DNA of 64,000 nt from Nocardiopsis metallicus (GCF_014201115.1 NZ_JACHDO010000001.1:6510001-6574000); one strand, 5' to 3'; counted from the stretch's first letter, positions 16,457 to 25,401 are shown. Program-made: numbers and translations. The notes: generated by a model from the sequence alone, not told the origin.

Positions 16457-17776
16457 TCAGCCGTGTTCGGTCTCGGGGCGGTCGACGGCGACGTAGGCGC
16501 CGTCCCCGTTGCGGTCGACCGCCTCCACCAGCACCGGGCCGTGCTCGGGTCCCGCCACGGGGATCTCCCACGCCCCCTCCTCCAGGGTCCGCCCGTCCGC
16601 CATGGACAGGACACGGTTTCCATCGCCGGTGGTGGTGTACGCAAGGCCTGCGACGATACGCACGGGGCGTTCGCCGGAGCGGGCCTCCACCGACCAGAGT
16701 CTGTCCTGGGAGGGCCCCTTTCGGCCCAAGAGCACGGGTGCGTCCGTCGCCGCGGAGACACCCGCGACCACCGCGCCCCCGGAGCCGTCCCCGACCGTGA
16801 CGGGCTCGGCGCGCGAGGACAGTTCCGCCAGGGGGCGGCCCTCGCGTATGTCGTGCACCGTGTACACCGCCGCCCCGCCGCGCTCCCAGCGCAGGGTCAA
16901 AAGCCTGGCGGAGTCGCTCGCGGGGCGGTGGCCGTAGGTCAGGGTGGTCTCTCCCGTCTCTTCGGCCAGGGATGCGGGGACCGGCAGTTCGGAGCCCCGC
17001 CACAGCTGTTCGCCCGAGAAGGTGTCGATGGCGCGGAGCCCGCCGTCGCGGTGGACCAGGAGGGTTCCCTGGTACTCGTGGAGCACCGCGTCACCGTCCT
17101 GCTCGTCGGCCGCCACCGCTCCGGTGTCCGCGGCCAGGGCGACCCTGGGGCCGGTCTCCTCGCTCATGACCGTGTGTGAGACCTGGGCGAAGACCAGGCC
17201 GGGACCCACCCAGGTGCCCGGTACCTCGGTGGGCCCCCAGACCTTGTGCCCCGTGGAGGGGTCGTAGGCGGCCGCGGTGACCGTGGCGGCCAACAGGCCC
17301 CGTTCGGGCGCGGCGTCACTGTCTAGGAGCACGACCAGCTCCTCGCCCCGATTGTCGCGGGTCGTGGTGAACCCCGTGCAGCTCGGGTTGCGGGCCGTCG
17401 ACCAACGGGTGTGCCCTCGGGAGTCCACCCCGAGGAAGCGCAGGTCCCCGCCCTCCTCGTCGGCGACCAGACCGACGAAGCCGTCGTCGGTGGCCTTGGG
17501 CTCGGAGGAGTAGGGGGAAGTCCACAGCCCCCGGTCGCTGAGCAGGCCGGGGATCCGTCCGGAGTCCACGGCCACCGGGGGAGCGGGCGGTTCGTCCAGG
17601 GGCTGTGCGTCCTGGGGGGCGGCGAGTTCGGGTCTGCCGCAGGCCGTGAGCACCAGGAGCAGGCACGCCGCAGCGGCCGTGCACACCGGGTTCCGCGCCC
17701 GTCTCGCCCGCCCCGGCCCGGGAACGTTCCGATGGCGGAGGAGGCGTCCGGGAAACCGTGGGGTCGCCATGGTCAC
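16457..17776 (-). CDS. PQQ-like beta-propeller lipoprotein
   Basis: A 439-residue exported lipoprotein. The signal peptide ends LVLTACGRPEL (lipobox). The mature part shows repeated propeller blades (TGHKVWGPTEV, SGEQLWRGSEL, DRLWSVEARSG) of PQQ_2/WD-like type. Likely a protein-binding scaffold on the outer membrane face rather than an enzyme. GTG at 17776 overlaps the upstream dsbA2 stop; the blaI-like gene follows after 58 bases. Confidence 0.72.
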   Translation of the reverse strand: MTMATPRFPGRLLRHRNVPGPGRARRARNPVCTAAAACLLLVLTACGRPELAAPQDAQPLDEPPAPPVAVDSGRIPGLLSDRGLWTSPYSSEPKATDDGFVGLVADEEGGDLRFLGVDSRGHTRWSTARNPSCTGFTTTRDNRGEELVVLLDSDAAPERGLLAATVTAAAYDPSTGHKVWGPTEVPGTWVGPGLVFAQVSHTVMSEETGPRVALAADTGAVAADEQDGDAVLHEYQGTLLVHRDGGLRAIDTFSGEQLWRGSELPVPASLAEETGETTLTYGHRPASDSARLLTLRWERGGAAVYTVHDIREGRPLAELSSRAEPVTVGDGSGGAVVAGVSAATDAPVLLGRKGPSQDRLWSVEARSGERPVRIVAGLAYTTTGDGNRVLSMADGRTLEEGAWEIPVAGPEHGPVLVEAVDRNGDGAYVAVDRPETEHG

Positions 17777-18498
17777 CGCCCGGCCGCGCGCAGCGCCGCG
17801 TCGACGCTGGTGGTGAAGGCCTCCAGGGGCTGGGCCCCCAGCACGGGGTCACCGTTGACGAGGAAGGCCGGTGTGCCGCTCATCCCCATGTCCTGTCCCT
17901 CGGTGAAATCCCTCGCCACGGCCTCCTCGCTCTCGGGGGCGTCCAGGTCGTGTGCGAAGGCGTCGGTGTCCAGGCCGATCTCCTCGGCGGCCTCCAGCAT
18001 GCGCGTGCGCACCTCGTCCGCGTCACCGGTGAAGTCCTCCGGGGCGTCGTAGACGCGGGCGTGGTACTCCCAGAACCGGTCCTGGTTCCCGGCCGCGACC
18101 GCCCCCCGGGCGAGCAGGCGGGAACTCTCCCCCAGGTAGGGGAACTCACGCCATTCGATCCGGACCAGCCCCGGATCGACGTAGGCCTCGACCAGGTCTG
18201 GCTGGGTCTGCTCAACCCAGCGGGCGCAGAACGGGCACAGGTAGTCGGAGTAGACGATGAGCACCACCGGAGCATCGACGGCCCCCATCGCGTGCGGATC
18301 GGCCTCGTCCCGGCGGGCCAGTTCCTCTCCTGCGGCCCGCATCTCCTCGCTGACCGTTTCGGCGGCGGTCCCGCCCGGGGAGCCTGCGGCGCCGGGATCC
18401 TCGGCGTTCAGAAAGAGGGCCGTGAGCAGCAACAGCGCACAGGCCGCCCCTGCGAGCAGAAGGGCCGGGACGGCATTCCGTCGGGGTTGCTCGGACAT
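17773..18498 (-). CDS. Second membrane-tethered DsbA-like protein
   Basis: A 241-residue type II membrane protein with one N-terminal membrane segment (VPALLLAGAACALLLLTALFL) and a DSBA-like domain. The active site is CPFC near residue 91 (YSDYLCPFCARW) and the cis-Pro loop is SGTPAFLVNGDPV. It is clearly related to the product of 14117-14953 but shorter. First gene of a dsbA2-propeller-blaI-M56 operon; ATG at 18498 follows the operator at 18522-18563. Confidence 0.85.
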   Translation of the reverse strand: MSEQPRRNAVPALLLAGAACALLLLTALFLNAEDPGAAGSPGGTAAETVSEEMRAAGEELARRDEADPHAMGAVDAPVVLIVYSDYLCPFCARWVEQTQPDLVEAYVDPGLVRIEWREFPYLGESSRLLARGAVAAGNQDRFWEYHARVYDAPEDFTGDADEVRTRMLEAAEEIGLDTDAFAHDLDAPESEEAVARDFTEGQDMGMSGTPAFLVNGDPVLGAQPLEAFTTSVDAALRAAGR

Positions 18499-18521
18499 GG
18501 TCGAGGACCTCGCACACTGTG

Positions 18522-18563
18522 GTTTCTATGGGCAATAGTGGGAATTCTATCAACCATAGAAAC
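18522..18563 (-). promoter_or_regulatory. BlaI-type operator/promoter before dsbA2
   Basis: Perfect 10-bp arms GTTTCTATGG (18522-18531) and CCATAGAAAC (18554-18563). An inner imperfect pair (AATAG and TTCTAT) lies between. It shares its half-site with the palindrome at 14977-15026. Confidence 0.6.
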
Positions 18564-18862
18564 GGTATCCCGCTACGGAACCCGATCCGAGAGGGTCGGG
18601 CTCCACAGCGGGCCACCACACGACGTACGTGTTCCTGTGGCACTCGGTCGCGCTTCTCCTGCTCAAGGCCTCGCCCTGGTACGGCGCCGTCAGCGGCACC
18701 GGAGGGCCGACCTCCACTGTTCTCATGGCGTTGGCCCTGGTACCGCTGTCGTCGTTGGCCCGGTTCCGGCGCCGTACGCGGACCGGCTTCTGCGCGGACA
18801 CGCGTCACCCAAGTCCAGGCGGACGGCTCCTGAGGAGATCGTCGGGGCGCAGAGCGCCCCGG
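18564..18862. other. 299-base gap with a possible membrane-protein fragment
   Basis: The plus strand reads VFLWHSVALLLLKASPWYG and STVLMALALVPLSSLARF, two hydrophobic stretches in one frame from about 18620. The frame then runs as antisense shadow through the TSUP gene. No ribosome site was seen. It is probably a remnant. Confidence 0.3.
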
Positions 18863-19648
18863 TCAGGCTGTGAGCAGATGGGGAGCCAGCAGCACCGTCC
18901 CGGCCACTGCGGCGGCCACTGTCAGCACCACTCCGGCGAACCCCCTGCGCAGCGGCTTCGCGGGAATCTTGTTCGCTATGCGGCCAGCGGCAAGGGAGGC
19001 GGCCATGGCCGCGGCGGCGAAGACCGCGATGACGGTGTAGTCCAGGTCGGCTGCGGCTCCGGCATGAGCGGCCAGGCCCGAGGCCGCGTTGATGGCCACG
19101 ATGACCAGGGAGGTGGCGACGGCCTCGATAGTGGTCAAACCCAGCAGCAAGGCGAGGGCGGGAACGATGACGAAGCCACCGCCGACACCGAACAGCCCGG
19201 TGAGGAACCCCACGGCCGCACCGGCTGCGAGCGCCTTGGGCAGACAGCTGCGCCAGTTGATCCCGCCTGCTCGGGTACGGCACGCACCGCCCTGCTCGGT
19301 TTGGCTACGGAGCATGCGCACGGCGACGACGACCATGAGTACGGCGAAACCGAGCATGAGCCAGCGCTCGGGCAGGAGCCGACCGACCGCGGTTCCGGCG
19401 AAGGCGGCGGGAAGGCCCGCGGCGCCGAAGACCAGGGCGACGGGCCAGCGAATCACCCGCTGGCGCAGTCGTGGAATCAGACCGGCCAGGGCGGAGGCGC
19501 CGACCACGACGAGGGAGGCGGGGATGGCCTCGTGCAGCCCCATCCCCACACCGAAGACCAGCGCCGGCACGGCGAGGATGGATCCGCCCGCTCCGAGCAG
19601 GCCGAGCAGCAGCCCGATGAGCAGACCGAACAGTATCGCCATGGTCAT
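18863..19648 (-). CDS. TSUP/TauE-SafE family sulfur-anion exporter
   Basis: About 261 residues with eight predicted membrane segments in two repeats. The repeats start with FGLLIGLLLGLLGAGGSIL and VGFLTGLFGVGGGFVIVPAL, the GxxxGxxGxGGG-type signature of TSUP proteins. These export sulfite, thiosulfate or organosulfonates, and here it likely removes products of persulfide oxidation. ATG at 19648 follows AAGGAC; an in-frame start at 19681 exists. It lies downstream of the MBL-rhodanese gene. Confidence 0.85.
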   Translation of the reverse strand: MTMAILFGLLIGLLLGLLGAGGSILAVPALVFGVGMGLHEAIPASLVVVGASALAGLIPRLRQRVIRWPVALVFGAAGLPAAFAGTAVGRLLPERWLMLGFAVLMVVVAVRMLRSQTEQGGACRTRAGGINWRSCLPKALAAGAAVGFLTGLFGVGGGFVIVPALALLLGLTTIEAVATSLVIVAINAASGLAAHAGAAADLDYTVIAVFAAAAMAASLAAGRIANKIPAKPLRRGFAGVVLTVAAAVAGTVLLAPHLLTA

Positions 19649-19814
19649 GGTGGGAAGTCCTTCGCGTCGGATGGGCGTCACGGTTCAGGCACGCGGGACG
19701 CGTCGCCGACAGTGCGTGTTGGTGTTCGTACGGGTCGGGAGGCGGGTGCGCGAGGCGACGTCCCGGTGGCAGAGCGCGTGTCTGGGCGTGGTCGCTGCTG
19801 ATGCGCGGCGCCGC

Positions 19815-19851
19815 CGGGCGTTCACGCGGACCGGTCGCCGGTGAACGCCCG
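19815..19851 (-). terminator. Stem-loop after the MBL-rhodanese gene
   Basis: CGGGCGTTCAC (19815-19825) pairs with 19841-19851, and the inner GCG..CGC bases can extend the helix. It is 33 bases past the stop at 19884 and separates that gene from the TSUP gene. Confidence 0.6.
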
Positions 19852-19883
19852 AACGGTTCTGTGTCCTTGGAAAAGCCGGACGC

Positions 19884-21278
19884 CTATGCGGAAACGGTCA
19901 TGGGGACGCCCTTGTCGGCCGCGGTGTCGAAGGCGTCGTCGATGACCACCACGTGGCGGCCGGCGCGGGCCAGCAGCGAGGCCGCGGCGGTGGCGCGGTA
20001 GCCGCTGCCGCAGTGGACCCACACCGCTCCCTCGGGAACCTCGTCGAGGCGGTGGGGCAGCTCGGGCAGCGGGAGGTGCACGGCGCCGACGATGTGGGAG
20101 GTGTTCCACTCGTTGCCCATCCGCACGTCCAGCACGACCTCGGGCGCGGGCAGGCCGTCGGGGGCTTGCCCCTCCAGCGCTGCGGACAGTGCGGCGAAGT
20201 CGGCGGTGGCCATGGTGTGGACCTGGTCGGGTTCGGCGGCGAGCTCCTCGGGGGTGCCGGTGGCCGCGGCGGCGACGCGGTCGATGCCGATGCGTACCAG
20301 CTCGCGCTGGGCCTGCGCGACCTGTTCGGTGGTCTCACCGAGCAGGGTGAGTGGGGCTCCCCAGTCGATCATCCAGCCCAGCCAGGTGGCCATCGGCCCG
20401 TCCAGGGCCAGGCTGACGGTGCCGGCCAGGTGCGCCCTCACATAGGCCTTGCGGTTGCGCAGGTCCACGACCCACTCGCCCGCCTCCAGGCGCCGGCGCA
20501 GCTGTAGCGGGTCCGCGGTGGTGGGGGCGCGCAGGTCCACCGGTTCGGGTCCGGCGAGGTTGGTGACCCCCATGTGGGCGTAGTAGGCGGGGTAGGCGTC
20601 CAGGCCCGACAGGGTCTGGGTGACGAACTCCTCGGCGGCCAGGCGCAGCGCCGGGTTGAGCTCCTTCTCCCGTCCCACGGTGGAGGCGTCCCCTTCGGCC
20701 TGGGTGGCCGAGCAGAAGCTGCCAAAACCGTGGGTGGGCCATACCTGTGCCCCTTCGGGCAGCAGGTCGGCGAGTTTGTGCGCGGAGGCGTGCTGGTGTC
20801 GGGCCAGCGTTTCGGCGTGCTCGTGGCCCAGCAGGTCGGTGCGCCCGGTGGTGCCGAACAGCAGCGAACCGCCGGTGAACACCCCTTCGGCTCCCTGGGG
20901 GCCTTCCAGCGCGTAGGAGAGGTGGTGGAAGGTGTGTCCGGGGGTGGCGATGGCCCGCACCCGCATACGCGGGGAGACCTCCACCAGGTCGCCGTCGGCC
21001 AGCGGCATCCGCTGGAAGGGGACCTCGTCGGCGGCCGCCATCGCGTAGGTCGCACCGGTCAGCCGCGACAGTTCCAGCCCACCGGAGACGTAGTCGTTGT
21101 GGACGTGGGTCTCCAGCACATGGGTGATGCGCACTCCCAGGCGTCCTGCCAGCGCGATGACGCGGTCGATGTCGCGCTGGGGGTCGACCACCAGCGCCAC
21201 CTCGCCATCGGTGGCCAGGTAGCTGCGGTCGCCCAGTGAGGACGTCTCGATCACCTGGACGTCGATTCCGGCAGTCAT
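19884..21278 (-). CDS. MBL-fold persulfide dioxygenase-like protein with two rhodanese domains
   Basis: A 464-residue cytoplasmic enzyme. The N-terminal metallo-beta-lactamase domain has THVHNDYVSGG near residue 56 and PGHTFHHLSY, the iron-ligand pattern of ETHE1-type persulfide dioxygenases. A central rhodanese-like domain lacks the catalytic Cys (VVDLRNRKAYVRAHLAG). The C-terminal rhodanese has an intact CGSGYR loop near residue 425. Predicted to oxidise glutathione-type or low-molecular-weight persulfide to sulfite and shuttle sulfane sulfur. ATG at 21278; longer frames read through the operator region. The CstR-type operator at 21344-21361 lies upstream. Confidence 0.85.
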   Translation of the reverse strand: MTAGIDVQVIETSSLGDRSYLATDGEVALVVDPQRDIDRVIALAGRLGVRITHVLETHVHNDYVSGGLELSRLTGATYAMAAADEVPFQRMPLADGDLVEVSPRMRVRAIATPGHTFHHLSYALEGPQGAEGVFTGGSLLFGTTGRTDLLGHEHAETLARHQHASAHKLADLLPEGAQVWPTHGFGSFCSATQAEGDASTVGREKELNPALRLAAEEFVTQTLSGLDAYPAYYAHMGVTNLAGPEPVDLRAPTTADPLQLRRRLEAGEWVVDLRNRKAYVRAHLAGTVSLALDGPMATWLGWMIDWGAPLTLLGETTEQVAQAQRELVRIGIDRVAAAATGTPEELAAEPDQVHTMATADFAALSAALEGQAPDGLPAPEVVLDVRMGNEWNTSHIVGAVHLPLPELPHRLDEVPEGAVWVHCGSGYRATAAASLLARAGRHVVVIDDAFDTAADKGVPMTVSA

Positions 21279-21343
21279 CGTGATCACTCTCCTTGCTTCC
21301 CACGCACATCCATACGTTGAGTGACTTCTCAATGCTTTCTGTA

Positions 21344-21361
21344 ATACACCCCGGGGGGTAT
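21344..21361 (-). promoter_or_regulatory. CstR/CsoR-type operator 1
   Basis: Near-palindrome ATACACCCCGGGGGGTAT between the MBL-rhodanese gene and the cstR-like gene. The A-T-A-C-C-C-rich/G-G-G-T-A-T dyad is the CsoR/CstR operator type. Related copies are at 23625-23641 and 23871-23889. Confidence 0.72.
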
Positions 21362-21409
21362 AAGGCAGGTAAAAGTGTGCGCGGCAAGCCGTCTTGCCGC
21401 GCGTTCCGA

Positions 21410-21679
21410 TCAGGCCAAAGACAGGAAGAGCTTCTCCAGCTCCTGTTCGGTCATCGGCGGTTCCTCTCCCCGCTCGCGTGCGGCCTGGCAGTGCCGCATC
21501 CCGCTGGACACGATCTTGAAGCCCGCCCGGTCCAGCGCGCGGGAGACCGCCGCGAGTTGTGTGAGCACCGCCGCGCAGTCCTCGCCCTCCTCGATCATCG
21601 AGATCACACCGGTCAGCTGACCCTGGGCACGGCGCAGTCGGGTGAGGGCATCGCCCACCAACTCCGGGGACACGTCCAT
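21410..21679 (-). CDS. cstR: CstR-like persulfide-sensing repressor (CsoR family)
   Basis: An 89-residue all-helical repressor of the DUF156/CsoR family (RLRRAQGQLTGVISMIEEG start). It keeps two cysteines, C35 and C64, but position 60, where copper-sensing CsoR has its His ligand, is Gly (SSGMRHC). Two Cys without that His is the CstR pattern, sensing persulfides through inter-subunit sulfur bridges. The neighbours are persulfide dioxygenases and rhodaneses, which agrees. It is transcribed just upstream of the MBL-rhodanese gene and presumably autoregulates. Confidence 0.82.
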   Translation of the reverse strand: MDVSPELVGDALTRLRRAQGQLTGVISMIEEGEDCAAVLTQLAAVSRALDRAGFKIVSSGMRHCQAARERGEEPPMTEQELEKLFLSLA

Positions 21680-21935
21680 GTTCCACCGCCTTTCACCGCT
21701 TCCAACGTACCCCCGCCCGTATGTGTTCCCAACGTGGGAGCTGGTGCCTAACGGACACGCCGACTAGAACCAGCAGCTTTGAGAACGAAGCCGAAGGGTC
21801 GTGTTCTGGCGGGCAGAGGGCGGGGCGGACAGGACACATCGGTGGGAAGCCGCGACCACGTCCGCGGTCCCATGACGGACGCGCACCTTCGAGAGCGCGT
21901 GTCCACACTCCTGCCCGCTGTGGCGGTCGCGGAGG

Positions 21936-22334
21936 TCAGGCGCCTTCCGGGTTCAGTGAGTTCAGAGCGGCCCGGATACGGGTGTCGGCCTCCTCCGCGA
22001 TGGGCTGGAGTGCGTCGCGCTCAGGCACACTCACCATGATCTGCGGGTCCAGTGCCTGGACGAGGACACCGCCATCATGAGCGCGCACCACCACATTGCA
22101 GGGCAGGAGCAGCCCGATCTCGCGCTCGGCCTCCAGAGCCCGGTGGGCGAGTTCGGGGTTGCAGGCGCCCAGGATCGTGTAGGGCTCCATGTCCAAACCC
22201 AGCTTCTCCTTCAGGGTTGCCTGTACGTCGATCTCGGTCAACGTGCCGAATCCCTGGGCTTTGAAGGCTTCCTTCACTTGCGGCACGGCTTCCTGGTAGG
22301 GCACGTCCAGGGTGATCGTACGGGCATAGTCCAT
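21936..22334 (-). CDS. DUF302 domain protein
   Basis: A 132-residue cytoplasmic protein with YARTITLDVPYQEAVPQVKEAF at the start and LGACNPELAHRALEAEREIGLLLPCNVVV, the DUF302 core with one conserved Cys in ACNP and one in PCN. DUF302 proteins often accompany rhodaneses and heavy-metal or sulfur genes; the biochemical role is unknown. ATG at 22334. Confidence 0.82.
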   Translation of the reverse strand: MDYARTITLDVPYQEAVPQVKEAFKAQGFGTLTEIDVQATLKEKLGLDMEPYTILGACNPELAHRALEAEREIGLLLPCNVVVRAHDGGVLVQALDPQIMVSVPERDALQPIAEEADTRIRAALNSLNPEGA

Positions 22335-22477
22335 GGCTTGTTCCTCTGCTCGTAGGTGCGTTTTCCTCAGGCCGCCAGTGGCCCGGGCGCCCGGCTGTCG
22401 CACCGACCACGCGGCCACGGCCTCCACCACTATCGCTCCGGCAGGAACCCTCCCTGCGGTCGGTTCGTCGGGGCGGT

Positions 22478-22978
22478 TCACCGGGCGGTCGCTGTCAATG
22501 TCCACTGAACGAGAGCGCTGGCGTCGTTGCCGTGTGCTTGGGCGCTGGCATCGAAGTCACCGCGGAGAACCTTCAGCGCGTAGCGCTCGATGCCGATCTC
22601 CTTGCGCGTTCGGATGCCCATGCGACGCATCACCGAGATCGGAGGGCACCACCCCTGTAGCGCGTGTTGGAGCAAGAAAGCCGTGACGACTCCTGGGAGC
22701 CACAGCCAGCGCCGGTGGTGTGTTCCCGCGAGAACCGTGCCGGTGAGGGCCAGGGCGGCCGCGTTCGCCTCCAGGAGCCGTTCGATGTCGGACTCATGCT
22801 CCAACTCGTCGATGCGGGCCGTGATCGCCTTCTCGCCGTCCTCGGTCCCCAGGTTGTTCGCGTAACGGTGAAGGCGATCGACAAGCTGCTCGTCGAGTTC
22901 CCTCTGCGCAGACACGGCGGTGTGTTGGCGCACCCGGTCCGCGATGATGTTCTTCTCCAGCCATTCCACCATGTGCAT
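22478..22978 (-). CDS. DUF2892-type membrane protein
   Basis: A 166-residue protein. Helical N-terminus (MVEWLEKNIIADRVRQHTAV), a membrane hairpin (ALALTGTVLAG, WLPGVVTAFLLQHALQG), then WCPPISVMRRMGIRTRKEI. The GWCPP-x-x-x-x-R-x-x-G-x-R pattern is typical of the YgaP-like DUF2892 membrane domain. ATG at 22978 or 22972. It clusters with the sulfur genes. The long helical extension on both sides is more than the minimal family. Confidence 0.72.
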   Translation of the reverse strand: MHMVEWLEKNIIADRVRQHTAVSAQRELDEQLVDRLHRYANNLGTEDGEKAITARIDELEHESDIERLLEANAAALALTGTVLAGTHHRRWLWLPGVVTAFLLQHALQGWCPPISVMRRMGIRTRKEIGIERYALKVLRGDFDASAQAHGNDASALVQWTLTATAR

Positions 22979-23624
22979 CGCTCAGCCCCCCTTCTCTAGC
23001 CAACAGTGCCCAAGTATCACCTTTCACATCTCTACATGGGGCAAATTCACTCATAACTTCATATGTGGGGCCCTGAGAACCCTGGTCCGGTGGTCGGCCC
23101 AGTTCGCCTGAAGGCCCGGCAATGAGGTAACCGTAGGGCCGCTTGACACGGCAGGCGGAAGCCCTAACGTACGGTCGCACCACCCTGCTGCAGCGGCGAC
23201 CGGGTGGCGGGGGCACGCCATGGCCGAGCAGACCGGCGAGCCCGTCAAGCACAGGCGCGGCAGCGCCCCGCGTGACAGTGGGCACCGACGCGGCATAGAC
23301 ACACAGCCGTCGTCCCATGTGTCTGGCGACGGTCGGCACTCGCCCGCGCCCGGGCTTGAAGCAGGACCGCGCCGAGCTTGGCCGCAGGTTCCGGGCGGCC
23401 GCGAACCAGGGCCGCGCCGCGGCGGCCTTGGCCATCCTGATGCGCCCACCCCTGCCCCTGCTTGCCCACTGACCTGGGCATCATCCTTTCCAACCTGTCT
23501 CATCCACGCTCCGTGGAGTCCCGGGCATGCCTCACGGCGGCCGTCTTCGGTGACGCGCCCGCCCGCAGGACGCCTCCCGAGTAAGGACGGCCCCACGGAT
23601 ACAGGAAGATTCCGCCAGGAATAG

Positions 23625-23641
23625 GTACACCCCGGGGTATG
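23625..23641 (+). promoter_or_regulatory. CstR/CsoR-type operator 2
   Basis: GTACACCCCGGGGTATG, a shorter version of operator 1, 267 bases before the cstB-like start. It may serve a separate promoter or cooperate by looping with operator 3. Confidence 0.55.
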
Positions 23642-23870
23642 TTGGTCCGAGTGAGAACGAGAGAGGTGATGACAGGTTGGGACTCCAGGCGGAGACGAGC
23701 GGTGGCACTCTGCTCCGGCCGCAACATACCCAGACCGCTCCTGTCAGGCCAAACAGAACGCGGAGAACTCCCCCTCAGTCTTCCCTGGCCCCTCTGTAGG
23801 CTTCCGGTCCTCGCTGGAGGGCAGCACGGAACCGCCTCGCAACACACACCCGGGGGCACTCATACCATTG

Positions 23871-23889
23871 GTATACCCCCGGGGGTCTT
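23871..23889 (+). promoter_or_regulatory. CstR/CsoR-type operator 3 at the cstB-like promoter
   Basis: GTATACCCCCGGGGGTCTT dyad ends 18 bases before the GTG start of the cstB-like gene, where a repressor would block initiation. Confidence 0.68.
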
Positions 23890-23907
23890 ACGGACAAGGA
23901 GCGAATC

Positions 23908-25284
23908 GTGATCTTCACCCAGTACTACCTTGACTGCCTTTCCCAGGCCTCCTACCTGGTCGCCGACGAGAGCACCGGCAAGGCCGTGATCATCGATCCG
24001 CGCATCGACGTCGACGAGTACCTCGACGACGTGCGCGACCGGGGCCTGACGGTCGAGGGGGTCATCAACACCCACCTGCACGCCGACTTCATCTCCGGGC
24101 ACTTCGAGATCGCCGAGCGCACCGGCGCCTGGATCGGCTACGGCGACACGGCCGAGACCCAGTTCCCCATCCGCCGCCTGGCCGAGGGCGAACGCGTCAG
24201 CCTGGGTGAAGTCACCCTGGAGATCATGCACACCCCCGGCCACACCCCGGAGTCCATCAGTGTGCTCGTCTACGAAAAGCCCGACCACACGGTTCCCTAC
24301 GGTGTCCTGACCGGCGATGCGCTCTTCATCGGTGACGTGGGCCGCCCCGACCTGGCCGCCTCCTTCGGGCACACGCCGGACAAGCTCGCCCCGATGCTTT
24401 ACGACTCGGTGCACCACAAGCTCATGGCACTGCCCGACGCCACCCGCCTCTTCCCGGGCCACGGTGCGGGGTCGGCCTGCGGAAAGAACATCTCGACCGA
24501 GACCCAGTCCACCATCGGTGAACAGCGAAGCACCAACTACGCCTGCCAGCCGATGAGCGAGGAGGCCTTCGTCGAACTGGTCCGCGAGGGACAGGAGGCC
24601 ATCCCGAACTACTTCCCCTACGACGCGGCCCGCAACAGGCAGCAGCGCGACCCCCTCGACATCGACGCCCTGATTCGGCCACTGGAACTGGACACGTTCA
24701 TGGCCCTGCGCGCCCAGGGCGCGGTCGTGGTCGACGCCCGCGACCAGCAGGCCTTCAGCGCCGGGCACCTGCGCGGCGCCCTCAACATCGGTACCGAGGG
24801 CCGCTTCGCCGAGACCGCCGGAATGATGGTCGAGCCCGGCAGCTCGATCCTGGTCGTCACCGACCCGGGCCGGGAGCGCGAGACGGTCACCCGTCTCGCC
24901 CGGGTGGGACTGGACGACATCGCCGGTTATCTGCCCCAGCCCGAGTCGGCCATGGCCCAGGTTCCCCAGGAGACCGTCCAGGCACCGCGTCTCAGCGCCA
25001 GCGAGCTGAACGACGCCCTGCGGGACGGCCAGGCGGCCCCGGTCGTGGTGGACGTACGGGGCAGCGCCGAACGCGAAGGCGGCGCCATCAAGGGCGCGGT
25101 GCACATCCCGCTGGCCAACCTGCCCGAGCGGACGGGCGAACTGGCCACCGACCGCCCCGTGGTCGTGCACTGCGCCGGCGGTTACCGTTCCAGTGTCGCG
25201 GCGAGCTACCTGCGCGCCCGCGGCTTCCAGGAGGTGTCCGACCTGGTCGGCGGCTACAACGCCTACCAGCTCGCCTCCGCTTAA
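23908..25284 (+). CDS. CstB-like persulfide dioxygenase-sulfurtransferase
   Basis: A 458-residue enzyme. The MBL domain has THLHADFISGH near residue 55, PGHTPESISV and GDALFIGDVGRPD. Then follow a pseudo-rhodanese without Cys (VVVDARDQQAFSAGHLRG) and a rhodanese with CAGGYR near residue 420. This three-domain order is that of Staphylococcus aureus CstB, which converts persulfides to thiosulfate. GTG at 23908 has AAGGAG six bases upstream. Operator 3 overlaps its promoter region. It is a distant paralogue of the 19884-21278 product, with clear division into two operons. Confidence 0.87.
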   Translation: MIFTQYYLDCLSQASYLVADESTGKAVIIDPRIDVDEYLDDVRDRGLTVEGVINTHLHADFISGHFEIAERTGAWIGYGDTAETQFPIRRLAEGERVSLGEVTLEIMHTPGHTPESISVLVYEKPDHTVPYGVLTGDALFIGDVGRPDLAASFGHTPDKLAPMLYDSVHHKLMALPDATRLFPGHGAGSACGKNISTETQSTIGEQRSTNYACQPMSEEAFVELVREGQEAIPNYFPYDAARNRQQRDPLDIDALIRPLELDTFMALRAQGAVVVDARDQQAFSAGHLRGALNIGTEGRFAETAGMMVEPGSSILVVTDPGRERETVTRLARVGLDDIAGYLPQPESAMAQVPQETVQAPRLSASELNDALRDGQAAPVVVDVRGSAEREGGAIKGAVHIPLANLPERTGELATDRPVVVHCAGGYRSSVAASYLRARGFQEVSDLVGGYNAYQLASA

Positions 25285-25340
25285 CCCGAAGGGCTCCTTC
25301 CCACCCTCCCGCAAGGCCCTGTCCACAGCGTTTCCCCGGG

Positions 25341-25370
25341 GGGTGCCAGCCCGGCAGCGGGCTGGCACCC
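25341..25370 (+). terminator. Hairpin between the cstB-like and rhodanese genes
   Basis: A 13-bp stem (GGGTGCCAGCCCG and complement) with a GCAG loop. It may attenuate or process the transcript between the two cistrons. Confidence 0.6.
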
Positions 25371-25401
25371 CCGCACCCACCAGACCCACGAGGAGTCACC
25401 C

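Larger units (their letters stand above)
22979..23907. other. 929-base regulatory and gene-poor stretch before cstB-like gene
   Basis: No convincing gene. It holds a sigma-70-like promoter on the plus strand, TTGACA (23143-23148), 16-base spacer, TAACGT (23165-23170), followed by an ATG at 23220 whose frame soon loses coding character. It also holds two CstR-type operators near its right end. It may contain a decayed gene behind the promoter. Confidence 0.45.

Noticed and set aside
23220..23624. Plus-strand ORF of 134 codons behind a good promoter
   Set aside because: Only the first 15 or so codons look coding; the rest is Pro/Arg/Gly-rich with no family resemblance. Kept as part of the gene-poor stretch.
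23860..25389. Minus-strand frame of 509 codons
   Set aside because: Antisense to the cstB-like gene, which has metal and rhodanese motifs; the antisense product is Val/Gly/Leu-rich shadow.
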